Below are positions 55,245 through 64,000 of a stretch of 64,000 bases of DNA, piece after piece; the stretch's first letter is position 1, and every line of letters begins with the position of its first letter. Source of the stretch: Sphingobacterium populi. Lineage in GTDB: Bacteria; Bacteroidota; Bacteroidia; Sphingobacteriales; Sphingobacteriaceae. The stretch covers positions 496,001 through 560,000 of the forward strand of contig NZ_LQXS01000001.1 in NCBI RefSeq assembly GCF_001586775.1, given 5' to 3'. The notes under the pieces are model-generated. The model had not been told where the DNA came from. It was given only the letters and a program-made list of their open reading frames with translations, and ran no database searches. Position numbers and translations under genes: made by a program.

Positions 55245-55675
55245 TCAACATGTCCCAAGTTGCATCTTTAATATTGGATAATGCTTACCATGATCATCTA
55301 CTTCTGTTCTCATGTAAGTTTGGAATCCCATGTGCTTATAAAAATCTACAGCCTGTACATTTTGCTCATTAACGTCAACGTTAGTCACACCAAAGTTTCT
55401 ACAGCATAGGTGAGTAGTGTTTTACCCACACCTATTCCTCGAAAGGTTGCATCAATAAATAGCATTTCTAAGTTATGCAGCGCAACGCCGGCAAAGCCAA
55501 TTAAAATGTTATCTTTTTCGTAACCAAATAATGATACGTGTTCAAAATAGGTGGGAAGGCGTATTTTATAATATTGAAAATCTATCTCCGAAAGAAATTT
55601 GTGCGTAGCTCTCACTGACGCTTCCCAAATTTCCATTAAACGTGGATAATCTACTTCTTTAATTTGTCTAATCAT
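55245..55675 (-). pseudogene. GNAT acetyltransferase, YjaB-like (frameshifted)
   Basis: The minus-strand frame starting at 55675 (MIRQIKEVDYPRLMEIW) encodes the acetyl-CoA-binding region (MLFIDATFRGIGVGKTLL) and stops at 55385. Restoring one G in the run near 55386 gives TLGVTNVDVNEQNVQAV and then FYKHMGFQTYMRTEVDDHGK to the stop at 55245, a total of about 143 residues. This tail and the EVDDxGKxYP motif match E. coli YjaB. Either a sequencing error or a lost gene. Confidence 0.82.
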
Positions 55676-55702
55676 ACAATAATTACTCAATATAAACCCC
55701 AA

Positions 55703-56113
55703 ATATACTGAGAAAGTTAAATTGAAATATGAGCTATACGTCCAAAGAAATAGCTTCTTTCTCTTCCTTGCTATCAGCCTTGCATAAGCCTGTGCAATAT
55801 ATTTTTTTGTGTTAATTAGATATTACCGGCACGGTAGCTAAGATCAATGAGCGAAACAAGCTAAATGAAATCCATTGATTTAACACTTTTTGAATTGTTA
55901 GTATATCACGCATTGCATCAATAAGCACGTTGTTTAGTGAGAATAAAAAACGAAGGTAGATCAGTTGTTAAACAAAAGGGCGAGCACTATTAATCTTCAT
56001 TTTTCAAGATTGGATGCACGCAATGTTTAGAATGTAAAGTAAAATACTGGTTTTCGTGGATAATCTAGGACACCCTTATTTCTTAATTTTACCATACAAA
56101 AAGCTCATTTATC
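55703..56113. other. Gene-free region upstream of the propeller lipoprotein
   Basis: No credible ORF, RNA, strong hairpin or perfect promoter box was recognised in this AT-rich stretch. Confidence 0.4.
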
Positions 56114-57061
56114 ATGAAAAATTGTCAATATTTAGTATGCTTAGTCGTATTCGTTTTTGCTTGTAGCAAGGATAATGATGGGGCTGCCGATAAACCGAGT
56201 CACACCCCAACTGGGAATATTTTATACGATAACGGTGAGAAAATATATTCATTGGATTTAAGTACTGGCGCAAGGAAAATCTATTTTGAACAAAACAATT
56301 ATTCATTGAACAGCTGGGACGTGAGTTGGGATGCACTCACCCGTCTGGAAACATCATCCATAGCGGGTGATTTTAAGAATATTCGATTCAGTCTCATTAA
56401 TACTGGAAATGGGAATATCTCAAAAGAAATAATCTATCCACGCCTTGCAGGAGAAGATCGTTTGATTGCGGCTAAACTCACTCCAGACAAATCACATATT
56501 TTACTCGAGCCAGATCTGAATCATGGAATTGTATTGCTTGATTTAGAAGGTAAAATTGTTAAACATCTTCGGACAGTAAACGATAAGAACCTAACACTAG
56601 GTGATAGGGCCTTGATGCTCGCTGATAACAGTATTTTATTTACTTTCGGTGGCAAACATATCTTGAAAACAAGTCCTCCTTATGATGAAATCGTAGCGAT
56701 AAAAGAAATGAATTATTCCGATTGGGGCAATGTGCATGCAAGTAGAGATGGTTTGAAACTATCTGTACGGATAGACAAGCATATATATATTATGAATAGC
56801 GATGGAACGGAATTGACACAGGCAACAGATAGCCAGACCCAAGAAAGAGAAGGTATATTTTCTCCAGATGGAAATTTCTTGCTAGTTGCATCCGATTATC
56901 AGCCGGCGACATTTAGACCCGGCACTTGGAGTCTTAATATTGTTCCATTGGATGGGAGCAAACATATCGTAGGTAAAAATCCATCCGCATCCGTTATTGT
57001 AGTAAAAGAGCAAAATAGCGAGAATGTGGAAAGAGGTGACGATTATATGTTGTGGAGGTAG
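56114..57061 (+). CDS. TolB-like beta-propeller lipoprotein
   Basis: A 315-residue lipoprotein (C17 in VFVFACSKD). Repeats such as ILYDNGEKIYSLDLSTG, HILLEPDLNHGIVLLDLEG and IYIMNSDGTELTQATDSQTQEREGIFSPDGNFL are WD40/PD40 (TolB-type) blades. The family binds other proteins or ligands; no enzymatic motif. Monocistronic by position; divergent from the acetyltransferase gene. Confidence 0.8.
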   Translation: MKNCQYLVCLVVFVFACSKDNDGAADKPSHTPTGNILYDNGEKIYSLDLSTGARKIYFEQNNYSLNSWDVSWDALTRLETSSIAGDFKNIRFSLINTGNGNISKEIIYPRLAGEDRLIAAKLTPDKSHILLEPDLNHGIVLLDLEGKIVKHLRTVNDKNLTLGDRALMLADNSILFTFGGKHILKTSPPYDEIVAIKEMNYSDWGNVHASRDGLKLSVRIDKHIYIMNSDGTELTQATDSQTQEREGIFSPDGNFLLVASDYQPATFRPGTWSLNIVPLDGSKHIVGKNPSASVIVVKEQNSENVERGDDYMLWR

Positions 57062-57179
57062 GCATTAGGTGTACTAGTATAGTGGCCTATTCGACATCAG
57101 AATTACACGATTAGTTCGCTTGGATAATAACGAACTAATTTAATATACCAAGTCTCTAATTTGCTGAAAATTAAAGACG

Positions 57180-59072
57180 ATGAAAATCCTTTTAAAGCTA
57201 TTATTATCACTAACGATCACTGTGCTATCGTGGCATACAACTTACGCCCAACAGCAACACAAAGATTCCTCCAGATCAGAATTACCCCAATTGCTAAAAG
57301 AAATAGACTCGGTTCTAAAACAAGAACACATGCCTGGATTGATGCTTTCCATTGTAACCAAGGACAGCATTTTGTTTTCAGGAGGTTTGGGGTATGCAAA
57401 TCTGGAAAATAAGATCAAAGTGGGCAGCACCACGCAATTTCATTTGGCATCTATTACCAAATTTTTTGTAGCCATGGGAATCCAAATTTTAATAGCTGAA
57501 GGCAAACTACATCTCAACGACCCGGTGAAGGAAATCGCGCCAGAAATCCCCTATACCAACAAATGGGAGCACACACATCCTGTAAGAATCATACATCTTC
57601 TAGAGCACACCGCGGGATTCGAGGATATTCATTTAAATAAGATGGTTAATATCTCTGGAGAACCACTAACAGGATTAGCGGCTGTGCACGCGGTTAAGAA
57701 TTCTTTGGATTCCAGATGGAAGCCTGGTAAAATGATGTCATATTCAAATCCCGGATACAATGTTTTAGGATACCTTATTGAGAAGATTTCGGGTGTTTCT
57801 TGGGATCAATATATTAATCAGGCATTATTTAAAAAATTGGGAATGGATCATACATTATTTGATTTGAGTGGCGAAGATCAATCAGCGTATGCTACAGGGT
57901 ACGATTTTAGAAATGGACGCTATATACCATTTTCGTTTTATATGCCCAGCAGCAATGGAGCTTCAAGCGCACTGGTATCCAGCGCATCTGATATGTCTAA
58001 ATTTCTCTACTACGTGTTGAATCCAGATAAGCAAAATGAGATTGATTTACTTGGCGAAAGGGACATTTCGGAGATGGAAAAGATCCACAGTAAAATGGCG
58101 AGTAGAAACGGATTGAATACAGGCTATGCACTTGGCAACTATCAATTCCCAAACAACAAAAAAATAACATTTAGAGGGCACAATGGCAAAGGGGAGGGCT
58201 TTAGTTCATGGATATTTTTTAATAGAGAAGCTGGTTTAGCTTATGCTATTTCTACAAATTGTAATGCATATCTATGGCCAGTTTCTAGGTTAATTGATGA
58301 TTTTTTAACCAAAGATCTCGATCCGCCAACGCTGAGTAGCGTAATGATCGATCGATCTACAATTGAACCCATGTTAGGCTATTACCAATTCATGAATCCC
58401 AAAAATGAGCGATGGGACTTCCATCGAAGAATTTTTGATGGTATCAACCTTATATCTATTTACCAAGACAAATTAATTGTAGAAAAAAAATACGGGCAAA
58501 GAGATACATTAATTCATGCTGGAAATGGTTTGTTCAGATTGCAAGAGGACATCATTCCGTCTTTCGTTATCGGACATGACCCTGAGGGGCGCCCATTCTT
58601 TGAAGGCTATGGAAACAATTTTTATAGCAAAACGACGTACCTACCCATTTTATTACAAAAAATCCCGATTTACCTTGGGGTGATTGCGGCACTGCTGTCG
58701 ATTATCGGAGCGATTATCGGCCTATTTTTAATCTCTTTCGGAAAAATAAAAATATTAGAGCTCAGTTTAGTGCATTTACCATCCCTTGGCATTATCTGTT
58801 TTTTGATTTCTTACCGTATTCTGGGCATAACTGATGCAAACAGCAAAGAAATCTTTGCTAGCATGAATGGAACTACAATCTCAATTTTTGCAGGTATGCT
58901 TGTTTTTGGGATCAGTTTGCTTATTAGTACATATTTACTGTGTAGATATTGGTCAAAAATTCAGAAAACCTGGTTAAAAGTTATCCTGACTTTCAACATC
59001 GTTTTCTTGTTCTATTTGGTTGTATTGTTGTCCATACATGGTTGGATCGGTGTACCTATCTGGAGCATGTAA
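57180..59072 (+). CDS. Membrane-anchored serine hydrolase (class C beta-lactamase/PBP family)
   Basis: A 630-residue protein. A signal peptide ends TYAQQ. The catalytic domain has S91-IT-K94 in HLASITKFF, Y188-S-N190 in MSYSNPGY and a late GHNGKGEGFSS in place of the KTG box, as in D-aminopeptidase/esterase-type members. The C-terminal about 130 residues hold four membrane helices. More likely a peptidase or esterase of envelope or peptide substrates than a resistance enzyme. It is followed 53 bases on by a membrane-bound AraC regulator in the same direction. Confidence 0.87.
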   Translation: MKILLKLLLSLTITVLSWHTTYAQQQHKDSSRSELPQLLKEIDSVLKQEHMPGLMLSIVTKDSILFSGGLGYANLENKIKVGSTTQFHLASITKFFVAMGIQILIAEGKLHLNDPVKEIAPEIPYTNKWEHTHPVRIIHLLEHTAGFEDIHLNKMVNISGEPLTGLAAVHAVKNSLDSRWKPGKMMSYSNPGYNVLGYLIEKISGVSWDQYINQALFKKLGMDHTLFDLSGEDQSAYATGYDFRNGRYIPFSFYMPSSNGASSALVSSASDMSKFLYYVLNPDKQNEIDLLGERDISEMEKIHSKMASRNGLNTGYALGNYQFPNNKKITFRGHNGKGEGFSSWIFFNREAGLAYAISTNCNAYLWPVSRLIDDFLTKDLDPPTLSSVMIDRSTIEPMLGYYQFMNPKNERWDFHRRIFDGINLISIYQDKLIVEKKYGQRDTLIHAGNGLFRLQEDIIPSFVIGHDPEGRPFFEGYGNNFYSKTTYLPILLQKIPIYLGVIAALLSIIGAIIGLFLISFGKIKILELSLVHLPSLGIICFLISYRILGITDANSKEIFASMNGTTISIFAGMLVFGISLLISTYLLCRYWSKIQKTWLKVILTFNIVFLFYLVVLLSIHGWIGVPIWSM

Positions 59073-59125
59073 TTAGAGTTCTTTTGCGAAAAATCATAGA
59101 TTTACGGAAACTACCAAATTATCCC

Positions 59126-60238
59126 ATGTCCGAAATTAACAGCTTAGTTGCTTTTCATGCTTTTTCCAGTGGAGCACTATTGCTATTAGGATCACTGCTT
59201 TTGGTCGGCTTTGATAAAGTAAATATCAAAGCCAGCCGATGGCTAGGGGCGTTCTATCTTATTTTAGCATGCAGTTTTATCCAACTATTTCTAGAAGGAT
59301 TTCAAATTGGTAATAATTTCCTCATCCACCTGCTAGAATTGCCTAGGTGGACATTGCTTCCCTGCCTGTACATGGCTGTAACGTATTACGTATCACCTTT
59401 CAGCGCTAAAAAGGAATGGATTCTACATTTCGTCCCTTTTTTGTTATTCTTATTATTTTCTTTGGTCTATCTCATACCAAGTATTTTCAATGAGCAAACT
59501 CGTCTACCCGTTTTGCCGGTCTGGATCATATTTGTTATCCGGTACTTTTTCTATGTGCAGATCGTCTTTTACTGGTTGGTTTGTTATGCTTTGCTCCGGG
59601 ATCACCAGAGAAACGTGCGAATGATCGCGTCCTTCACTGAAAAAATAGATCTAGAATGGCTAAAATATCTTTTGATCTCTGTATTATTTTTAATTCTCAT
59701 TCGTGTCTTGAGTATAATTGAAGTTGCTGTAACCGATTATACCGCTATCCTGTATTTCTTGGGAACAATTCTTTTAGCATACGCGACGCTGACGCAAAAA
59801 ACAGTTTACACAATCCAGACGGATCAGCCCCCGGAAAAAGAAGAAACAACAGCGAAAAAAACAGTAAGTGAGCGCCTTACCGCTGAACAGGTCAAGGAAC
59901 TCAAATGTATCGTGATGCGCAAAACAACGGATGAAAAACTATATCTTGATCCAGGCCTAACGCTCTTAGCTCTTTCAGATAAAACAGGAATTAGTACCCA
60001 TGAGCTTTCCTACATACTTAATAACGGAATTGGCAAAAGCTTTTATCGGTATATAAATGAGTTGCGGACAGAAGAAGCAAAAATACTTTTACTATCGGCG
60101 GATACTAAGCATTTAGATATTCTGGGTGTTGCTATCCGAGCGGGCTTTACATCCAAAACGACGTTTTATACGACTTTTAAAAAAGTGACTAATCTTACCC
60201 CAAAAGAATATATTAAAGCCAATTCGGCCATCGACTGA
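59126..60238 (+). CDS. Membrane-bound AraC-family regulator
   Basis: A 370-residue protein. The N-terminal about 215 residues contain seven predicted membrane helices; the C-terminus is an AraC HTH domain (LTLLALSDKTGISTHELSYIL and ILGVAIRAGFTSKTTFYTTF). It is a one-component membrane sensor, the class seen in Bacteroidota. The ATG at 59126 is preferred over 58949, which would begin inside the serine hydrolase gene. Its neighbour suggests that it senses a product of the hydrolase or a related envelope signal (inference). Confidence 0.9.
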   Translation: MSEINSLVAFHAFSSGALLLLGSLLLVGFDKVNIKASRWLGAFYLILACSFIQLFLEGFQIGNNFLIHLLELPRWTLLPCLYMAVTYYVSPFSAKKEWILHFVPFLLFLLFSLVYLIPSIFNEQTRLPVLPVWIIFVIRYFFYVQIVFYWLVCYALLRDHQRNVRMIASFTEKIDLEWLKYLLISVLFLILIRVLSIIEVAVTDYTAILYFLGTILLAYATLTQKTVYTIQTDQPPEKEETTAKKTVSERLTAEQVKELKCIVMRKTTDEKLYLDPGLTLLALSDKTGISTHELSYILNNGIGKSFYRYINELRTEEAKILLLSADTKHLDILGVAIRAGFTSKTTFYTTFKKVTNLTPKEYIKANSAID

Positions 60239-60546
60239 ATTAAATACTGTTCATTTGAATTCATGCGAAGTTGAGTGAAGGGGTTGTTATCAATACAATT
60301 ATGGGAAAACATGGAGATCGTGTTTTTTGCCAGATTGAAAATATTCTTCCTGCATAAGAGCGCATATTTCCCCCTAACATTTTTATTAAGTAAGGGCGAA
60401 GCAATTCAAGTTACCTGTTTCGCAGGCGATGTCGGATAAAGGGTGTGCGACGGAAATAGCTTACTTATCGTAACTGATCTTACAAAAAAAGCTGCCTCAC
60501 CAAGGTGAGACAGCTTTTTTGTAAGAAAGGGATGAAGGGTTACCAA
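60239..60546. other. Intergenic region between convergent genes, with terminator
   Basis: No gene seen. The only recognised element in these 308 bases is the bidirectional terminator near its right end, listed separately. Confidence 0.6.
60485..60520. terminator. Bidirectional terminator between the AraC and M16 genes
   Basis: AAAAAAGCTGCCTCACC and GGTGAGACAGCTTTTTT form a stem with a 2-base loop and one C-A mismatch; A and T runs on either side let it serve both the AraC gene and the minus-strand M16 gene ending at 60547. Confidence 0.9.
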
Positions 60547-63372
60547 TTATTTTTCAGGTAGGAGAACCATTCTAATTAAATTTTCGCCTGTCAAATAGGT
60601 TTGTGCTACTTGCTGCAAACTGCTAGGAGTGAGGGTTTCCAGTTGTTTTAGAGATTCCTCCATACTACGGAATGGTATATCTTGCTGTAAGCATGTGCTG
60701 ATAAGGCTTAGCCAGTAATTGTTGGTTTGTGAATTAGCTTCCAACGTTCTTTTGAATTCCGTTTTAAACTTTTCTAGATTTATTTGCGAAGGTCCCGTAA
60801 TTTTTAGTTCTTCTATTTCATCTAATGCAGACGCGATTAAATTATCTACATTTTCGGGTGCACAAGTGAAGGCAATGCTATATTGATAGATTGGCGAAGG
60901 ATATTTACCACTTGAAAAAGATACCTGCGGTGAATATACGCCACTTTCCTCTTCACGCAATCGTTCCAGAACCCTAATTTGTAAAATCTCTTTGAGCGCA
61001 GTTAGATTTAAGTTTACTTCACGTGAATAAGCCCAATCGCCACCCAAAATCAAACTTACTGTAGCCTTATCCTCCTTTCCTTTGTAGATGTTTTTTGTAA
61101 TTCGGCCTTTAGCTGGCGAGATATTCAAATCTTGGAATTGCTCGTTCTTGTTCAATGCGGTTAAACTGCCTAAATATTTTTCAATAAGCGGTTTTAGTAC
61201 CACTGTATCTAGACTGCCAACAAATACGAACGTAAAATTAGAGGCGTCTTCAAAGCGTTCTTTGTATATTTCATAAGCCCTATCCAAATCTATACGAGCC
61301 AATTTTTCTATCGATGGTCCACTCATTCTGAAATTATATGAATACACAGTAGATAGCATACTATCTTGAAACACACTTTTTGGGTCGTTCTCGCGATTAG
61401 CTATGCTTGCATACGCTAGATCAATCACTTTTTTAAAAGCTACTTGATCTTTTCTTGGCTGCGTAAAGTAGGCATGAGTAAGTTCCAAAGCGGTTTCCAG
61501 ATCTTCCTCGCCTGTAGTGCCAGTCACACCTTGGAATATGCTGGAGATATAAGGATTTACCCTTGCTTTTTTAGCAGTAAGTAGTTTCGTCAGTTCATTT
61601 ATATCGAGATTACCTATTCCGCTAGATAAAACCAAGCTTGCTACATTGGCAGCCGATTGATAGTCTGCATCGCTATAAAGAGAAGTTCCGCCTTGCGCAA
61701 AGGCGGTAAATAAGATCTCGTCGCTCTTAAAATCAGTAGGCTTCAATACCACTTTTAACCCGTTGCTAAGCGTTAGCGTGGTGAAGTTTAGCTCAGGATT
61801 GTATTCTTCAGCCACGATTTTTCCGGCAGGAGGTAGGCTTGATAGGATTTTCTTATCCGTGGTATTTTCGACTTGTTGCTCCAAGTCCTCATCTTCAACT
61901 TGTTGCAGCCAAGCATAGATGGATTCTTCCGTTGGCAATGCGCTTTTTACATTTTCAGGAGCCAGCAGTATAATATCTCTATTTGCATTTTGGGTGAGCT
62001 CATCCAACAGCGCATGGAGGTCAGCCAATTGGATTTTGGCTAAGGCTGCTTTGCTGAGCTGCTGTTCTTTCTCAATACCTGGCGAAGCTTCGTCATTGGT
62101 GAAGTACTGCACATATTCTTTAGCGTACGTTTCGGAAGATGTTTTATTCATTTCCTTCAACAAACCGTCTAAGGACTTTAGGTGATTCTCTTTCGCGCGA
62201 CTCAATTCTGCCTCGGTAAAGCCAAACTTTTTTAATCGGACGATTTCTCGCCAAGTATCTTTCACTCCGGCTTCTATCTCTCCCTGCTTCAAGGAGGATG
62301 AAACGGTGAAAGCATCCACATTTGCCATAAATTTATTGATGCCAGCTGTGCCCTGTAACATCGCCGAGTTGGGAATTAAGCGGGCTTGTGCATAGCGTTG
62401 TGCCAATAACATATTGAGGATAATGTGTGATAGATGGGTTTGATAATCACCTACAGTCAATAATTCCAATTTGGGATGTTTGAATATCATTTGCCATTGA
62501 ACGGCAGTTTGTTCGGCATCGGTTAATGCAATGAATTGATTTTTGCCGGTCAGCGGTATCTTATAAGATTGACGGGGTGTGTTTTTTCCTCTTTGTTTTA
62601 AACTGGAGAATTCCTTTTTAATTTTCTCCTCCATATCATCGACGTCGATATCACCCACAATAATTAACGCTTGCAAGTCTGGGCGATACCAATCCCGATA
62701 GAAGTTTTCAATTTCCTGAGGTTTGAAGTTGATCAATACTTCTTCTGTACCGATAGGTATGCGTGCAGCATATCGGGAGTGGTTTAGTAAGAGTGGAAAA
62801 TACTGCTCCTGCATACGCTGTTCTACACTTTTTAGTCCGCGCTTTTCTTCCAAAATAATACCGCGTTCCTTATCGATTTCATCATGATCCAGTAAAGCTT
62901 CTCCAGCCCAACCGCGGATAATTTTAAAGGTGTTTTCGATTAGTTCCGGATCGTCCGTCGGTATTGGCAATTGATAGATAGTTTCGTCGAAACTGGTGTA
63001 GGCATTTAAGTCGGCACCAAAGCGAATACCAGCAGTTTGCAAATAATCTACTAACTGGTTTTTAGGGAAGCTCTTCGTGCCATTGAAGTTCATGTGTTCC
63101 ATAAAATGTGCTAAACCGAGTTGTTCTTCGGTTTCTAATATAGAACCTACCTTGTTGGCGAAGTAAAACACTGCCTTTCCTTTGGGTGTCGTATTTTGCC
63201 GTATAAAATATCGAAAGCCATTCTTCAGCTCACCAGTTCTTACATTTGGATCTAGTGACAGTCTAGTTTCCGAATTTAGCGTAATACTTTCGTCCGTCAC
63301 CTGTTTTTGCCCGAAAGCAAATTGTACAAGGAAAGTGAGACTTAAAATTAAAATAATGTTGATTTTTCTCAT
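60547..63372 (-). CDS. M16 family zinc metalloprotease (pitrilysin type)
   Basis: A 941-residue periplasmic protease. The ATG at 63372 starts a signal peptide ending FAFGQ. The inverted zinc motif is H89-FM-E92-H93 in GLAHFMEHMNF, with the distal glutamate in GIILEEKRG. Two tandem M16 halves cover the protein, the second (from about residue 530) lacking the zinc motif, as is normal. Such enzymes degrade peptides and small proteins. It lies 69 bases after the thioredoxin-like gene on the same strand. Confidence 0.93.
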   Translation of the reverse strand: MRKINIILILSLTFLVQFAFGQKQVTDESITLNSETRLSLDPNVRTGELKNGFRYFIRQNTTPKGKAVFYFANKVGSILETEEQLGLAHFMEHMNFNGTKSFPKNQLVDYLQTAGIRFGADLNAYTSFDETIYQLPIPTDDPELIENTFKIIRGWAGEALLDHDEIDKERGIILEEKRGLKSVEQRMQEQYFPLLLNHSRYAARIPIGTEEVLINFKPQEIENFYRDWYRPDLQALIIVGDIDVDDMEEKIKKEFSSLKQRGKNTPRQSYKIPLTGKNQFIALTDAEQTAVQWQMIFKHPKLELLTVGDYQTHLSHIILNMLLAQRYAQARLIPNSAMLQGTAGINKFMANVDAFTVSSSLKQGEIEAGVKDTWREIVRLKKFGFTEAELSRAKENHLKSLDGLLKEMNKTSSETYAKEYVQYFTNDEASPGIEKEQQLSKAALAKIQLADLHALLDELTQNANRDIILLAPENVKSALPTEESIYAWLQQVEDEDLEQQVENTTDKKILSSLPPAGKIVAEEYNPELNFTTLTLSNGLKVVLKPTDFKSDEILFTAFAQGGTSLYSDADYQSAANVASLVLSSGIGNLDINELTKLLTAKKARVNPYISSIFQGVTGTTGEEDLETALELTHAYFTQPRKDQVAFKKVIDLAYASIANRENDPKSVFQDSMLSTVYSYNFRMSGPSIEKLARIDLDRAYEIYKERFEDASNFTFVFVGSLDTVVLKPLIEKYLGSLTALNKNEQFQDLNISPAKGRITKNIYKGKEDKATVSLILGGDWAYSREVNLNLTALKEILQIRVLERLREEESGVYSPQVSFSSGKYPSPIYQYSIAFTCAPENVDNLIASALDEIEELKITGPSQINLEKFKTEFKRTLEANSQTNNYWLSLISTCLQQDIPFRSMEESLKQLETLTPSSLQQVAQTYLTGENLIRMVLLPEK

Positions 63373-63441
63373 ATGTATGATAAGTAAGTCTACGGATGAC
63401 CTAAAGTCTCTCGTGGACAAAAAATATAACGGCCTACCTTT

Positions 63442-64000
63442 TTAATTTAGTAGCGTATCTAACTGGTTTTGTAATGCTGCATTAGATGGCCGAAGCGCAT
63501 CAGCAGAAACAATTTGTCCGTCTGGCGCAATCAATAAAAACCTAGGGATAGAAGCTACCTGAAACGCTTGGACAAAAGTCGATCGGAAATCTTTGTCGGC
63601 CATAATCTGTACTCCAGGTAGTTTTTGCTCTCTTACATAACTAGCCCAAGTTTTTTTATCGGCCTGTTTGTCCAAAGAAATACTTACGAATTGGATGTTC
63701 TTTCCTTTGTATTTTTCTTCCAGTTTTCTTAAATGTGGAATTTCCGCTTTACACGGAGCACACCAAGTTGCCCAAAGGTCAATGTACACATATTTACCAC
63801 GCATGCTTTTCAGGGTGACTACTTCTTCATCTACCGTCGTGTATGCAAAATCCAAAGATTGTGGGTCCGCTTTTAATAGTTGATTACTATTTTGTAGATC
63901 ATTTGCCTGTTTACGCAGGTGATCAGAAAGCTCTAAATTGGCCATCAATTGGTAAATGGAGTCAGTGTGTAGCCCGTCTTTGGCTGATCTTAAATAAGCT
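63442..64000 (-). CDS. TlpA/ResA-type thiol-disulfide oxidoreductase (cut by window edge)
   Basis: The frame is open to base 64000, so the N-terminus is outside the window. The C-terminal 140 residues are a thioredoxin-fold domain with the active-site CAPC in IDLWATWCAPCKAEIPHL, SISLDKQADKKTW, and the cis-proline segment VASIPRFLLIAPDG. The preceding part is helical, as in the DUF4369/TlpA fusions of Bacteroidota. Periplasmic disulfide reductase by family. It is upstream of the M16 gene and may share its transcript. Confidence 0.88.
   Translation of the reverse strand, partial: AYLRSAKDGLHTDSIYQLMANLELSDHLRKQANDLQNSNQLLKADPQSLDFAYTTVDEEVVTLKSMRGKYVYIDLWATWCAPCKAEIPHLRKLEEKYKGKNIQFVSISLDKQADKKTWASYVREQKLPGVQIMADKDFRSTFVQAFQVASIPRFLLIAPDGQIVSADALRPSNAALQNQLDTLLN

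Noticed and set aside
57161..57412. ORF overlapping the start of the serine hydrolase in another frame
   Set aside because: Composition is not protein-like and it would replace the clear signal peptide of the real gene.
57180..59072. Serine hydrolase as a class C beta-lactamase resistance gene
   Set aside because: The third motif is GHNGKGEGF rather than KTG and the protein carries four C-terminal membrane helices, which fits peptidase/esterase relatives better.
1..64000. tRNA, rRNA, prophage and insertion sequence genes
   Set aside because: Read for cloverleaf-like elements, transposase or integrase proteins and long terminal repeats; none could be supported.

Overview
The window is chromosomal DNA from a Bacteroidota bacterium, most likely of the family Sphingobacteriaceae (Sphingobacterium or Pedobacter type). 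The evidence is a SusC/SusD glycan-uptake locus, many lipoproteins with acidic residues after the lipidated cysteine, fimbrillin/FISUMP-type surface protein, repeated TAnnTTTG promoter elements (the Bacteroidota -7 box), and near-absence of Shine-Dalgarno sequences. No rRNA, tRNA, CRISPR array, prophage or insertion sequence was seen. The species assignment is inference from gene content only.

Layout. 1-13.3 kb is housekeeping: ychF (cut by the left edge), a polysaccharide-deacetylase lipoprotein, sbcDC, an exported esterase, a PPK2 polyphosphate kinase, a satD/DUF3307 pair behind three phased operator-like repeats, rplU-rpmA, and an aromatic amino-acid pair (aminotransferase + tyrA). 13.4-24.6 kb holds a lipid-A-type ABC exporter, the futalosine menaquinone genes mqnE/mqnA with a histidine phosphatase between them, a PQQ-type sugar dehydrogenase lipoprotein, yqgE with an exceptionally strong ribosome-binding site, and the run pdxH-nuoC-nuoD-ispE. 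24.7-33.1 kb is a set of small membrane and stress-type genes, a glutaminase-STAS fusion, an exported Gfo/Idh/MocA oxidoreductase and a TauE/DUF1634 transporter pair, followed by a class D beta-lactamase (33.1-34.0 kb).

34.0-49.9 kb is a complete alpha-mannan utilisation locus: a GntR/HutC regulator, divergently a phosphomannose isomerase, an MFS sugar permease and a ROK kinase, then SusC, SusD, a SusE-like glycan-binding lipoprotein, two GH76 endo-alpha-1,6-mannanases (one surface lipoprotein, one periplasmic) and a GH92 alpha-mannosidase. The inferred route is: surface GH76 cuts mannan, SusCD imports fragments, periplasmic GH76 and GH92 release mannose, MFS imports it, the ROK kinase makes mannose-6-phosphate and the isomerase makes fructose-6-phosphate. 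A canonical GntR half-site pair sits on the isomerase promoter.

50-64 kb is accessory: a DHFR-like reductase, DoxX-like protein, a TetR regulator with a perfect 26-bp palindrome, a fimbrillin/FISUMP lipoprotein, a YjaB-like acetyltransferase, a membrane-anchored serine hydrolase next to a membrane-anchored AraC regulator, an M16 protease and a TlpA-type thioredoxin cut by the right edge.

Five otherwise well-conserved genes (ABC exporter, small membrane protein, histidine phosphatase, MFS permease, acetyltransferase) each carry a single-base frameshift, four of them apparent one-base losses and most beside short homopolymers. This pattern fits sequencing or assembly error better than five independent gene deaths, so these entries are given with frame-corrected extents.
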